31,723 nt of DNA from Saccoglossus kowalevskii (taxonomy: Eukaryota > Hemichordata > Enteropneusta > Harrimaniidae): contig NW_003123412.1 of assembly GCF_000003605.2 (NCBI RefSeq), positions 261,990-293,712 of the forward strand. Reading direction: 5' to 3'. Shown here in pieces: positions 21,614 to 31,183 of the stretch (its first letter is position 1; every line of letters begins with the position of its first letter). The notes under the pieces were generated by a model, which was not told where the DNA came from, did no database searches, and worked only from the letters and a program-made list of their open reading frames with translations. A program made the position numbers and the translations under genes.

Positions 21614-21895
21614 TCCATTGTTCTATCCGTATGTTTATTTGATTGTTTTAATATTTAGGATATAGGAATAAACACATGTGATTATCACTTTATTATTACG
21701 TCATAAGACTTAAGTAAGTAAAATTTGCTTATTTGTCTAATATACGAGTATTAAAGCTATATAAAATATGCGATATGTATGTGCATAATTATTTATGCAA
21801 AAGATAAGAAAATGCAGCTGACAAAATAACACACATTGTAATAATAAATAAATTAACTGTTTATACGCGACAGAAAAGGAATGTAAATCAAAGTT

Positions 21896-21941
21896 GATGA
21901 ATGGATGGCTGTGTTTTTGGATGGATGGATGGATGGATGGG
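21896..21941. repeat. Short (GGAT)n tetranucleotide repeat
   Basis: Five to six GGAT units at 21919-21941, preceded by a smaller gaatggatgg cluster. The minus-strand His-Pro-Ser-Ile peptides read from it are repeat artefacts. Confidence 0.9.
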
Positions 21942-22213
21942 TGTACGGGTGAGTGTGTGGCTCGTTGATAGATTTGACATAAAGACACTGGTAGTGTTCA
22001 ATATAAAAGTTTCGTCAGTTTCGTCATATTGTGATTCAGGGTCTGAAATCAATGTCATCGAAGTACACATAGGGTAAAGTGAAATGGAACAGTCTGATTG
22101 AGGAAATTGTCCGCATATGATTCGATCATTTGACTTTCTGGTTAATAATTGCACTAAGTGATATTACAGTAATTGCTTACGGAAATGAATATTGAGTGTG
22201 CATACAAGCTTAA

Positions 22214-22237
22214 CATTGGTGAATACTATCACCAATG
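22214..22237. repeat. Perfect 9-bp hairpin next to the SINE head
   Basis: cattggtga (22214-22222) is inverted as tcaccaatg (22229-22237) around the six-base loop atacta. It ends 12 bp before the tRNA-like segment. It may mark the insertion site or be unrelated. Confidence 0.5.
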
Positions 22238-22249
22238 CCATACTCTGCC

Positions 22250-22430
22250 GCCTCAGTGGCCAAATTCTAAGGCGTCAGTCGCATAAATCAAAGACTATGG
22301 GTTTTAAATCCATCTGAGCCATGAGTGTAGATTGTTTGTAAATAATTACACAGTCCAAAATCCATCGGTAGATTTGTTAAAAAGTGAAATGATGTCCAGA
22401 CCTCCCTATAGTCAGGCGAGGGTAAAATAA
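22250..22430 (+). mobile_element. Degraded tRNA-derived SINE (Leu/Ser-like head)
   Basis: 22250-22320 folds like a tRNA. GCCTCAG and CTGAGCC form an acceptor stem with 6 of 7 pairs. gcc and ggc make a D-stem around aaattctaa (22262-22270). atggg and tccat make a T-stem, with one G-T pair, around the seven-base loop ttttaaa (22302-22308). The word tctaaggcgtcagtcgc resembles the D-arm/anticodon region of tRNA-Leu or Ser. gggttttaaatcc is a decayed B box (GGTTCGAATCC). The anticodon stem is poor, so it is not a working tRNA. The 100 or so bases after it (to about 22430) lack coding sequence and would be the SINE body. I could not define the 3' end or target duplications. Confidence 0.55.
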
Positions 22431-23656
22431 CAACTAAATTCAGATGTCAAAGGTAGTCATTTCATTCACTAAAATAAAAAAAGAATTTCTCTGCGACAGT
22501 TATCATTGAATGGTTCTGATTAATTGAATCCTGTTCACCTGTGTTCAGAGAGACGTTTAATTGGGGGAGGTTTAATTGTAAAATCTTACGGAGCTTGATA
22601 ATTTGAAAGCAAGACAAGTAAAACCTGTCGCAGTACTTCAAGTGGTGCATCTTACTAATGTTCACCAATTATTGTTCCATGAGCCCAGCCTCCTTATCCT
22701 AGTCCTTCAAATTTAAATTCACCGAGTAACAATTTTCAATTGTTGGCTACTTTTTTTTGGTTTGAAATAAAGTCTGTTTTGTCACGAACGGCTAACGTGA
22801 GCCAGGGCGGTCATGAACACACGAACTGTCGCACGCACGTATACCGCTAACATACGCAGTATTTCAACCACTTTCAACCTGCATTGTCGGTCACAGCATT
22901 CCACTGGCAGTGATGGATTTCAACGCATTTTTGATAAAATGAAAATAATAATTAAATAATTACTATACTTTCATTTTGTTAATGAATCTCAAATGCGTAA
23001 AATGATCAGTAAAACGCGTAAAAAAAACGTAAAGTGAAACAAAGGCAAGTTTCTCACCATTTTAATTACATTCTGACTATCATGTAGTATTTGTTTTTAT
23101 TATAAACATGGTTTAGTTCCTTTAATCGGTTCAGCGTATTGCCAGTACGAAAGAAAGTAACGGCGAGGAATGTTATGTGTTGTACATAGCGAGGCCAGAA
23201 GATATATGAACATTTTCAAGTTACCAAAAGAAACAGTACAGGTAGGCAGCATATTTATGACAACAATTAAAATACTATGTGTTGGTGCACTTATTTGTGT
23301 TATTTTTAGAAGTAACATTAATTTATTCAGATAGCAGTAAACTATCTTCGCTCTATATTTTGAGCTATTTTAATTAATCAATGTGACGTTACAAATAATG
23401 TCTTATCGTACAGAGGAAAAAAAAACATTTCCAAACTTCGTCTTTGTTATAGGTATGCTATACCTGTATGTTATACACACAGACTGCAGGCAGACGGCAG
23501 CGTAGGGTATCACAGATAAGCACAGAACATAAAAATACATCCGGTTGACTTTACTCAACCCCCGAAGAACTTGAAGAGAAAAAAACACAGAGACTTGTAT
23601 CACTAGAACTGCTCCAGAGATATAGACAAGATACAAATGCGCGCTTAATGAGGCTA
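22431..23656. other. Non-coding stretch
   Basis: No recognised gene. The minus-strand ORF 23403-23669 has two hydrophobic segments but begins with TTG and matches nothing known. AT-rich throughout. Confidence 0.45.
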
Positions 23657-23670
23657 GTTGGCATGGCAAC
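23657..23670. promoter_or_regulatory. RFX X-box-like site
   Basis: gttggcatggcaac differs by one base from the palindromic X-box GTTGCCATGGCAAC. A further half site, gttgcta, lies about 40 bp to the right. RFX factors bind such 14-bp sites in promoters of ciliary genes across animals, usually within a few hundred bases of the start codon. No ciliary gene is recognisable here. Confidence 0.4.
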
Positions 23671-23778
23671 GCTTTGACAAGTGACCGTCTTCTCTTTTTG
23701 AAGCGTGCTGTTGCTAAGATACGGGGGAGAAATAATTGCCAATGCAGCGGAGAGCGAAACGCGTTTCTTTTTTCTCAG

Positions 23779-23973
23779 GAACAAAAGAGGAACGATGCTC
23801 TTCTCGGTAGAATATTTGGCTGTCAGGTTTGTTTAGATGTCAAACAAGGATTTGTAGAGAACGCGCTCCGAGTCAGTTTAAGTAGAAATGGGACAGTGAA
23901 CCTAGTGGAAACGTACATATTCATAATTGCAAAAGAAATTTACAACAGTTATTTTTACATCATCAGGTTTTAG
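23779..23973 (+). CDS. Candidate 3' exon: strong acceptor followed by 64 open codons
   Basis: The tract cgtttcttttttctcag, ending at 23778, is the best-looking acceptor I found. It is followed in phase 0 by EQKRNDALLGRIFGCQ and continues open to a stop at 23973. A possible donor, CAG/GTTTGT at 23826/23827, would instead make a 48-bp in-frame internal exon. An AATAAA at 24225-24230 could serve polyadenylation. The open frame extends upstream of the acceptor to 23674, but without an ATG. The protein is not recognised, and no partner exon can be named, so this remains a hypothesis. Confidence 0.2.
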   Translation, partial: EQKRNDALLGRIFGCQVCLDVKQGFVENALRVSLSRNGTVNLVETYIFIIAKEIYNSYFYIIRF

Positions 23974-24176
23974 ATATTTCTTTATTATAAAATTGATAGA
24001 ATCAAAATGTGTGCACAAGAGTGACAATTCTTATAAGGGCACGATACAGGATTTGAATCTTATGATTTGCCATCAAATAAGTATATGCTATCGTCCTCAT
24101 AGAAACCATTAAACCCTGCAATTTATCAGTGTAACACACAGAGAGAGGTGGAAAAGACATGAAAATCCATCTCATT

Positions 24177-24186
24177 GTCACGTGAC
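24177..24186. promoter_or_regulatory. GTCACGTGAC palindromic E-box
   Basis: Exact decamer, here embedded in the longer palindrome TTGTCACGTGACAA (24175-24188). A related site, ATCACGTGAT, follows at 24438-24447. Confidence 0.4.
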
Positions 24187-24534
24187 AAATTGTTTATTTG
24201 TATCACATGTGATATTTTCTTTGGAATAAACAAAGGACGTATGCATAAATCTAATATTGCAAAAGAGATGAATCATTTCAATAACAATTACAATCTAATA
24301 ATAATGTTTTAAAGGAGAAGATAAAGAAGCATACGGTTTCATTTTCAGCACAGACATCGGAGAAATTAAGTAAGGACATGTCGTTACAGGTGCATGTTGA
24401 ATGGCAGGTACAACCGTGAGGCGTAATTCAGTCTGAGATCACGTGATTTTGAAAGGACTAGCACGGGATTTTGAAAATTAAGTGGAACATCTAATAACGA
24501 GGGGATACAACATGTCTGCGAGACAATATGGATA

Positions 24535-24567
24535 TTTCCCGCCAGTTATAGGATATGTATATATAAG
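24535..24567 (+). promoter_or_regulatory. Candidate core promoter: E2F site plus TATA box
   Basis: TTTCCCGCC (24535-24543) is an exact E2F-type site. TATATAAG (24560-24567) is a strong TATA box 16 bp further on. Transcription would start near 24590-24600. The following 300 bases hold no ORF above 60 codons, so any product would be spliced or non-coding. ATCACGTGAT lies about 90 bp upstream. Order and spacing are promoter-like, but there is no independent support. Confidence 0.22.
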
Positions 24568-25718
24568 AGCACAGACTTCCCCCAAACAAGCATGATAGGA
24601 GACTTGATACATGTACGGTCTACACACGAGTTAGCTTCGTGAACAAGTAATTAAGAAGACAGAACGGGTGCTAATGGTGACGGGCAGATAGTTTTACATG
24701 TATGTGACCCATCAGTGGCGAGCAACGGAAGACGCATCTAATAGCAGTATTTCGGAAGCAGGACGCAATCACCCGTAGGGCTAACTATTAAGTGCCGCCA
24801 TATGTATAGTCGGCGCACAGATGTCTTGCACTGAGCCTGCCGGAAATGCACGAAGGCGAACTGCTTGATGCTGTACACAGACTGGTCCTTGAGTATATAG
24901 TGCCTATGGTGACATTTCTTACAAGCGTAATCTAAAAGTATGTTTATTGTCCGACCGAGAACAAACGCTACTTCTACCTACCCATCCCATCATACAAACT
25001 AGATTCGCGGAAAAGATATAAATAAGCATTGCGAGTATTATGTGGTAGTGGTCGACTAAGAAACATGAAATAAATTACATCTTACGGTGCGGTTTTCTTA
25101 ACCTGACTTGTTTGTATTTCACTAGTTTACAGACTGTATCAATTATGTTTCACTTCAGTTCAATAAAGACAAACTAACCAGGCTCGTTTCGATATAATGA
25201 TAGATTTTCTTCAGTATGCCCTAAACTGGCGATGAATTTCGGGTAACTTAGTAATCTTTAGTTCATGAACCCTAGTTGTCCGACTAGTTATATTTGTTGA
25301 AAAAAATACCTTCTGGTAGAAGTTCATAGGAGAAATTTCTATGTTTATTATATTTTTACAATTTTGAACACCGGTTGTTCGAAATAGCTGCAATAACATT
25401 GAATTTAATCAAATTTTCTATGGTTGATATTAGGAAAAACAGTTAATGAAAGAAATATGCTACGTATAACAAAATTATTATTGCCACAGTGAAAGCAGAC
25501 AAGTGATGGTACACTGGACAAGATTTTAGGTCTTCGATTCATCACGAACATCATTTCCTACTCAATATTTTATATTAGACAATGAGAATATTTACAATTC
25601 GACAATCATCTGTTAACGTTCGTTAACTTTTGGGCCCTCACTTCGATCTCCCTAACGTGACGAATTGAATAACCAAAGAATATACAAATTAAAGTGAATC
25701 AAACTGAAACACATTAAT

Positions 25719-25785
25719 GAACACATGTGTTTATAGGATACTGCAGGAACCAGTGGATGTACTGTGATGGGGATGCATGTCAAAT
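25719..25785 (+). repeat. Dispersed repeat, copy 1
   Basis: About 67 bp, beginning gaacacatgtgtttatagga and ending gcatgtcaaat. It matches 27991-28055 with a few substitutions and one two-base indel. Similarity stops sharply on both sides. It is probably part of an interspersed element, but the copies are too short to classify. Confidence 0.8.
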
Positions 25786-26750
25786 CGCCGGACGAATCTC
25801 CCTGAAATAATTAATCATCGCCAAAATGTGATCTACGAAATGGGGTACTCTTTCAACATGATGGCACCGATGTAGCCTTACCGCATGATATGATGGACTC
25901 GGAGATGGCACCGATGCAGACTTAGTTAGTTAGGAATCGTCAGTTATTGGCTAATACACTAAATCTATAGACTGCAATTAAGCAGTCTGTGCTGAATTAT
26001 GCATCATTTTATGATACCTTGTGGTAGTTAGGTTGATTCTAACAACACTTTCGAATACACTATCGTAACGTATTCGTTAGTCCTCTTGTTGTGTGTACAT
26101 TGTTTCATAGTGTGTTCAGTTCCCCGTTCTGACACCGATCAAAGTATTTTAACGGATTACCAAGAAATTTCAAATAGCTTTCAATTGCTGGTGAAAAATG
26201 TTTTGTTGAATAGTAACCCTTCAAATTGAACCACTGTTAAAAATAGTATAATTACATCGTGATTCCGACACCACGTAAAGAGGTATTCGTCGTTTTTTCA
26301 AATCTTAGGCATATGATTTTAAATCGTTAAGCTATCTTTATTAAGAGCAACCCATATTGATGAGGTTCAATGATTGATCACAAAACAATTACTATCACGC
26401 GTCATCTCTAGAAACTTTGTAGCTTTGACTAACAACACGGCGTGACCTTGACTGTGAGCAAATTAAACATCAATTCAAACATGACATACAAAACAATTTT
26501 CTTTAATTCGAGACATACTGGCAGGCCAATTAGTTCTTTTTTTAAATAATACAATAATATTAATAATAGCTCCTGATTATTGCTGTAAAACGAAGCGTCA
26601 ATTGTAACCACATTCGACTATCGTCGCCGTGTTTAAGCACGTAGCCAGCTAAGCCATCTACAGATAGTATAGGTACATATATTCACAACCATTTAAACAT
26701 TATAGCATTTGATGTATATTTCTTAAATATATATTTCTATTTCCAGAATT

Positions 26751-26762
26751 CATGACGTCATG
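26751..26762. promoter_or_regulatory. 12-bp CRE palindrome CATGACGTCATG
   Basis: The CREB/ATF core TGACGTCA extends to a perfect 12-bp palindrome. It sits 18 bp from an AT-rich stretch, with no start codon of note. Confidence 0.3.
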
Positions 26763-27990
26763 GATTCAGACAAGTTCATGCTAATTTATATATCCGAATG
26801 ACAGAATTTGCCGAAAATCATAGTAGAACGTTTTACTTAAAACAAATCGTCGAAGTTTAATTTTTGTTTTTGCACTTGAGGAATGGAATAATGGGAGTAT
26901 CGTAATAAAAAATTGTATTTGTTTGAGCGGCGTTACACGCACCACTTAGGACTATGCTTCCATGGGACACTAACATTTCGAGTAACGTGTAAGAGTGATT
27001 TATAGAACACATCTTCGGGATTCTCTATAATCTGACCTCGTCGTCGAATGATGCCGTACTTGGTAGACACTGATGTGCCATGAATTGCATTGTCTAATAA
27101 TAAAGAGTAGATTGTCTATTTTCCGCACGGGCACCTGGGTACAATTTCACAACAATACGGGGATATGTTAATATATACCGGAACATTGCGTCTTTGAGTC
27201 CCTGCGAATGATAGCACCTGTGTATGTGGCAGCAAGTCGGACAACTTCATTTCCGGTTTGGAATAATATGTTGTGCCTGCCAGATATCACCGGCTACGAA
27301 CACGGAACAAACTGGTGGGCGCGCACGTGCGTAACAAATGCTTCCTAGTCACGTGATGGTTTAACCTCGATGTACGGTATTACGCTAGGTCAGAGTTCAA
27401 TGGACTACATATGGTGGTGATTAAAATCGTGTCAGTTATGCGACACGTGGCTTGGCCGAAAATGCTCAACCGCAAGTGAATCCAAAATAGCGAATTATGT
27501 TACGGCGTCCGCTGCGTGACACCCGCTACCACCATTGTGTGTTACGTTATCTTTACCAGCGTACATTTCCGGTCCTGTTTATGCTTTACTGCGCGTGGCC
27601 AGCCGGTGTTCCAAAAAAATTAACAATTTGTGTCTCATTTCTTGTGTGGGTTGTGCGCATATTTCGATCCAAGTAGTAATTTATGAAACATTTGTCTTCG
27701 GACTTCAGTCTGCAATTTATACAATTAGTACAGGTCCTATCATGGGTATATTCTCAAACTTCATAAATTAAAGTTTAATCACTAAAACAATGGCAATATA
27801 AACGAGTCACTCCCGATTCTTCAAACAAGCATTTGTACGTTTTACGTGTCCTGCCCAAATATGCCATTATAACACACTGGGAAAATCAGCATCAAAATAA
27901 CATGACCAGTTCTGAGCAAATTTCAATGTGACTACTAGTAGTTCTGAGTTTCATCTGTTTACATGAACTTGAAGTTTTAGGTCTTGTAAA

Positions 27991-28055
27991 GAACACACGT
28001 GTTTATAGGATACTGGAGAAACCAGTGGATGCTGTGGTGGGGATGCCTGTCAAAT
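27991..28055 (+). repeat. Dispersed repeat, copy 2
   Basis: About 65 bp, from gaacacacgtgtttatagga to gcctgtcaaat. Same orientation as copy 1, 2.27 kb away. The E-box cacgtg in this copy is catgtg in the other. Confidence 0.8.
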
Positions 28056-28491
28056 ATCCGTTTTCATAGACATAGTAAGACCCCTAAGTTCTATCCCATG
28101 TATTACAGAACTAGAATAATTTCAAATCTACGTTTTTAACAGATATACGAAATTTTATAAATACATAATAAATCCGTTTTTTTCATTTCGTGTGAATTTC
28201 AGAATAAGTGAAGTTCAAAGTATTGAACCGTGTATTTGAGAATTGTGTTTAGAAAAGGGGACACTTTGACATAAATTTGTATATCATGAGAGTGGATACA
28301 CCGGGTTGGATTGCTCAATACGAATTGGTCAAGATGATGATTTTTATACGCACGCAACACAACATTGTAACAAATACATGGCAGAAAATTTGACCCCCAA
28401 ACAGCATTAGAAATTTGTACAATGAACTTAGTGGCGCCGGTATATACTGATATGATCGCGACGGTCGCTCTTTATCAATGCGACTGTTCAT

Positions 28492-28683
28492 CTACCATCC
28501 CAGGCAAGTATTAACAACATATTTCCACCTACGTAACCATTTACTAATTGTGCGGTCGTAGTTCATTCCATTATGTATAATTAGTGAGTACTCCGTGCTC
28601 ATCACAGCACGCGTCTGATCTTGGAACAATAGAACTGAAGTACGCCCTCTTTTGTTTATACTCGTGTCTTCATTATAGTTCAT
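28492..28683 (-). CDS. 63-codon ORF just downstream of an X-box; uncharacterised
   Basis: The frame starts at ATG 28683 and is basic and polar (KRGRTS near residue 11, KWLRRWKY near residue 49). It has no signal peptide or known domain. The RFX-type site at 28721-28734 is 38 bp upstream on this strand. A weak donor (TAG/GTGGAA) occurs inside the KWLRRWK codons, so this could be a first exon or a small protein. Length alone is not significant. Confidence 0.13.
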   Translation of the reverse strand: MNYNEDTSINKRGRTSVLLFQDQTRAVMSTEYSLIIHNGMNYDRTISKWLRRWKYVVNTCLGW

Positions 28684-28720
28684 TGTATTTCAATAATAAA
28701 GCAGCTAAAACCTACGTCCG

Positions 28721-28734
28721 GTTTCCTTGGTAAC
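28721..28734. promoter_or_regulatory. RFX X-box, full match to RTHNYYWTRRNRAC
   Basis: GTTTCCTTGGTAAC satisfies every position of the degenerate RFX/DAF-19 type consensus. It lies upstream of the minus-strand ATG at 28683. RFX sites at this distance are typical of ciliary genes in animals, but the ORF is not a known one. Confidence 0.4.
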
Positions 28735-29653
28735 ACTTCGTAGCACAGTTTTCTTTTTACGTGATATATTATTTTTAGAACACAATGGGACGCAATACAA
28801 TGCGATCATTACTGTGCCAAGGGTAATCTTCTGTAATGAGTACATTATTGGGATTCGTTGTACATGGCATTTGACTTTCTAAATACCATCATTTGTTTTT
28901 TACACTGGTGTTAATTATTGCCTATGTTTATAAGGGATTGAAATGTCTTTTGATTACCTCGTACTGTATGCACACAGAAGTCATATAAAAACGAAACCTC
29001 AAAGTCAACTTTTGCCGAGAATTTCTCCTTCGTGACCATCGTTACTAATTACACGTCGTTTGTTTCAGGCGGAACGTAGACAAGGAAAGAATTAAATGAT
29101 TGAATGAATTGTTTTCATTAGATAATAACATAAAAATGAAAAACTCGTGTTCTGGTAAGGGAACAAACAGTTTGTGTCAGTGTTAGCGCATTTCACCCAG
29201 AAAAAAGTAATTCAAGTAATTCCGATTCCATCGCCAATTTATAACCTTTACCAATCACTACAAGTTGCAAATTAAGTTGCAAGTTCGGCAAACTTAAAGC
29301 AGACTTATTTTAAGGTTATATAAATAAAAAAAATATAACTAATCACAATTTTGCTTTGTTTTTCCAATGAATTCATAACATACTATATATACATGCGTGA
29401 ATTAAAGCTGAACCGTATATGAACCTAACACTTTGACAGTGACATTGGATTTAAACCCCAAAACACTAACCGAGCCTCAGGCTATAGCTAGAAACATACA
29501 TGTTTGTGCTAATAATTTCAAATCTTTACATTTTTAATTGTTTACGTAACGAGACAAATCAGCGTGAGAATACACACGACACGTTTCAATAGGAGCATTG
29601 TATGTAGAAGTTTTTAGGTTTTCTTATAAGTTTTAATCAACAATTAGTAACCG

Positions 29654-29763
29654 GACGCATGCGCAATTATATTAAATGTACTTAATTTGTGGGTCATTTC
29701 GCTGAGCGGTGAACTTTTACCAATACCAACCGTTTCGACGGAGTAACCCACAATGCGTCTACG
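29654..29763 (+). promoter_or_regulatory. Candidate promoter and first exon: NRF1-like site, ATG, consensus donor
   Basis: CGCATGCGCA (29656-29665) fits the NRF1 palindrome at 10 of 12 positions. About 90 bp on, cacaATGCGTCTACG at 29753-29763 is followed by GTGAGTAA, a consensus donor. This would give a first coding exon of only three codons plus two bases. A short first coding exon under an NRF1-type TATA-less promoter is a common animal arrangement. Nothing downstream could be joined to it with confidence. Confidence 0.22.
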
Positions 29764-29799
29764 GTGAGTAACCTCTTCAATTCCCCTCTCTTATAAATC

Positions 29800-29813
29800 A
29801 CGCCCTCTGGTGG
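29800..29813 (-). promoter_or_regulatory. CTCF-like core, 13 of 14 matches
   Basis: On the minus strand the sequence reads CCACCAGAGGGCGT. It matches the animal CTCF core CCASYAGRKGGCRS at every position but the last. CTCF is conserved across bilaterians and marks insulators and loop anchors. The site lies just downstream of the donor at 29764. Confidence 0.45.
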
Positions 29814-29967
29814 CAATGCGTTGATTTGTCGTTAATAAATGACATACATTGGTGAACACAATGTGGTTCAAAGCAAAATGTGGGTTGCCGTGTAGTCGTT
29901 TTTGTACTGTCGGACGACTGCAAATATCAACGCTGTGCACGACCTGCTCTCTGATGTAAGCGTTTCG

Positions 29968-29981
29968 TCGCTAGGGGGCGT
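29968..29981 (+). promoter_or_regulatory. CTCF-like core, 11 of 14 matches
   Basis: TCGCTAGGGGGCGT retains the most constrained part (CTAGGGGGCG) of the CTCF motif. It is oriented opposite to the site at 29800, about 155 bp away, so the two diverge. Confidence 0.33.
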
Positions 29982-30180
29982 GCATTATATGAACCGTGCA
30001 TTGATTTCCAGCTTTCAAAAATTTTACTGTGATGTGTGGGTGTGATTTGTGACACTACAATTACACTCATGAATACACATCACTCAAGAGTCGTGTGGTA
30101 CACCCATTCATCATGATATTTAACTATCTTTGAATTATACGTTATCGTGGTAGAGAGGGTTACATTTGTTTCACTTGTAG

Positions 30181-30203
30181 TGCGATACCTGAAAAAATGG
30201 CTG
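30181..30203 (+). other. Candidate 23-nt microexon
   Basis: The 23 bases tgcgatacctgaaaaaatgg plus ctg lie exactly between a pyrimidine-rich acceptor (acatttgtttcacttgtag) and a full donor consensus (GTAAGT at 30204-30209). Both splice sites are strong for so short a distance. An in-frame ATG with good context (aaaATGG) occurs inside. 23 is not a multiple of three, so inclusion would shift the frame, or the exon could lie in a 5' leader. Confidence 0.18.
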
Positions 30204-30338
30204 GTAAGTAGTAATAGTATCGGCATTCCGATTGGTCAATCAACTATTGGTGCTGTCGTTGGTTACCTTACGCTCTATGAAGTGGTCGTTATATACATAA
30301 AGCAGGGAATTTTCTTTGCATTAAAAAGTTGCAGGGAA

Positions 30339-30345
30339 TATAAAA
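30339..30345 (+). promoter_or_regulatory. TATA box upstream of a YY1-ATG
   Basis: TATAAAA is a consensus TATA box. A start near 30370 would put the YY1-type word AAGATGGCG (30507-30515) in the 5' part of the transcript, although two short upstream ORFs intervene. Confidence 0.2.
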
Positions 30346-30509
30346 CTCATCACTTTTTACAAACATAGCTAGAAGTGCTATAACCATCTCTATTATGGAG
30401 TTCAACTTGAAGCGACAGACTGAACAGGCGTAATGACATTGCAGTATTGAAGGCTGAACATAAATTGAGATTTTCAAAATTACGTCAATGTACCAGTTAT
30501 CCGACCAAG

Positions 30510-30629
30510 ATGGCGATTACTAGTTGCCTACGTCCTACTTGCCGTTTGCAACAAAATGCCGGGAAATATCAAAGAAAGATTGGAGACAATGAAGATCACT
30601 CGGCCTCAACGTTGATGGCGTATGTATAG
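30510..30629 (+). CDS. 39-codon ORF starting inside a YY1 motif
   Basis: ATG at 30510 is part of AAGATGGCG, a sequence that in many animal genes serves both as YY1 site and as translation start. The encoded peptide begins MAITSCLRPTCRLQQNAGKY and is basic, then acidic (KIGDNEDHSAS), with no domain recognised. It ends at TAG 30627-30629. A donor-like GTATGT just before the stop could continue it into another exon. The upstream in-frame TTG at 30447 is not a credible start. Confidence 0.18.
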   Translation: MAITSCLRPTCRLQQNAGKYQRKIGDNEDHSASTLMAYV

Positions 30630-31088
30630 ATTTAATTCCTTGCCAAAAGAAAATACAAGTATCTCCCAACGCCTCAAACAGTTGAGACATTGATTGAGAC
30701 ATTCATTTTTAGAACATTTCACATGATCATATAAGAATAATAAAACTACTATCATATACAGTCTGAATCAGTAATGCTAAATTAAAAACAAACAAGTGAC
30801 TCAGGCCTGACTGAGACTTACAGATGATCAGAGTGAGAAGAATTGTATCGATGTATCGATTTTATCCATATATATATACAAATATATATCAAATAATTGT
30901 AATTCATCATTATATAATATATATACATTTCTCCCGGCATAAGATTTTTTTGTACGTAGTTAGTAACGATGATAAATGAAGAATTCACCGCTTGGTGGCG
31001 CTCATTTATTAAATGCCAAAATCTTTACGACTGACACGCAAATATACGTACAGAAGACGTTCAGCAGTCAATCTTCAGCAGTCATTTC

Positions 31089-31091
<3 letters not shown>
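30630..31091. other. AT-rich non-coding stretch
   Basis: Short TA runs around 30868-30930 and a CTCF-like word at 30988-31001. No gene. Confidence 0.5.
30988..31001 (+). promoter_or_regulatory. Weak CTCF-like core, 12 of 14 matches
   Basis: ccgcttggtggcgc fits CCASYAGRKGGCRS except at positions 3 and 6. Position 6 (A) is normally well conserved, so this is the least certain of the three sites. Confidence 0.2.

Positions 31092-31183
<92 letters not shown>

Larger units (their letters stand above)
24600..27990. other. Non-coding stretch with dispersed motifs
   Basis: No gene recognised. It contains one copy of a dispersed repeat (25719-25785), a palindromic CRE (26751-26762), and three CACGTG within 126 bp at 27324, 27350 and 27444. 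The 78-codon frame at 27535-27771 begins with GTG and has no recognisable domain. Confidence 0.5.
28056..29640. other. Mostly non-coding stretch
   Basis: Apart from the X-box and minus-strand ORF listed separately, there is an acceptor-like cgtcgtttgtttcag ending at 29068. It is followed by only eight open codons in one frame. No gene recognised. Confidence 0.45.

Noticed and set aside
22250-22320. Functional tRNA gene
   Set aside because: The anticodon stem does not pair and the B box is decayed. It fits a SINE head better than a working tRNA.
25860-25916. Direct repeat of gatggcaccgatg 44 bp apart
   Set aside because: Two short copies without further similarity between them. Too little to call an element.
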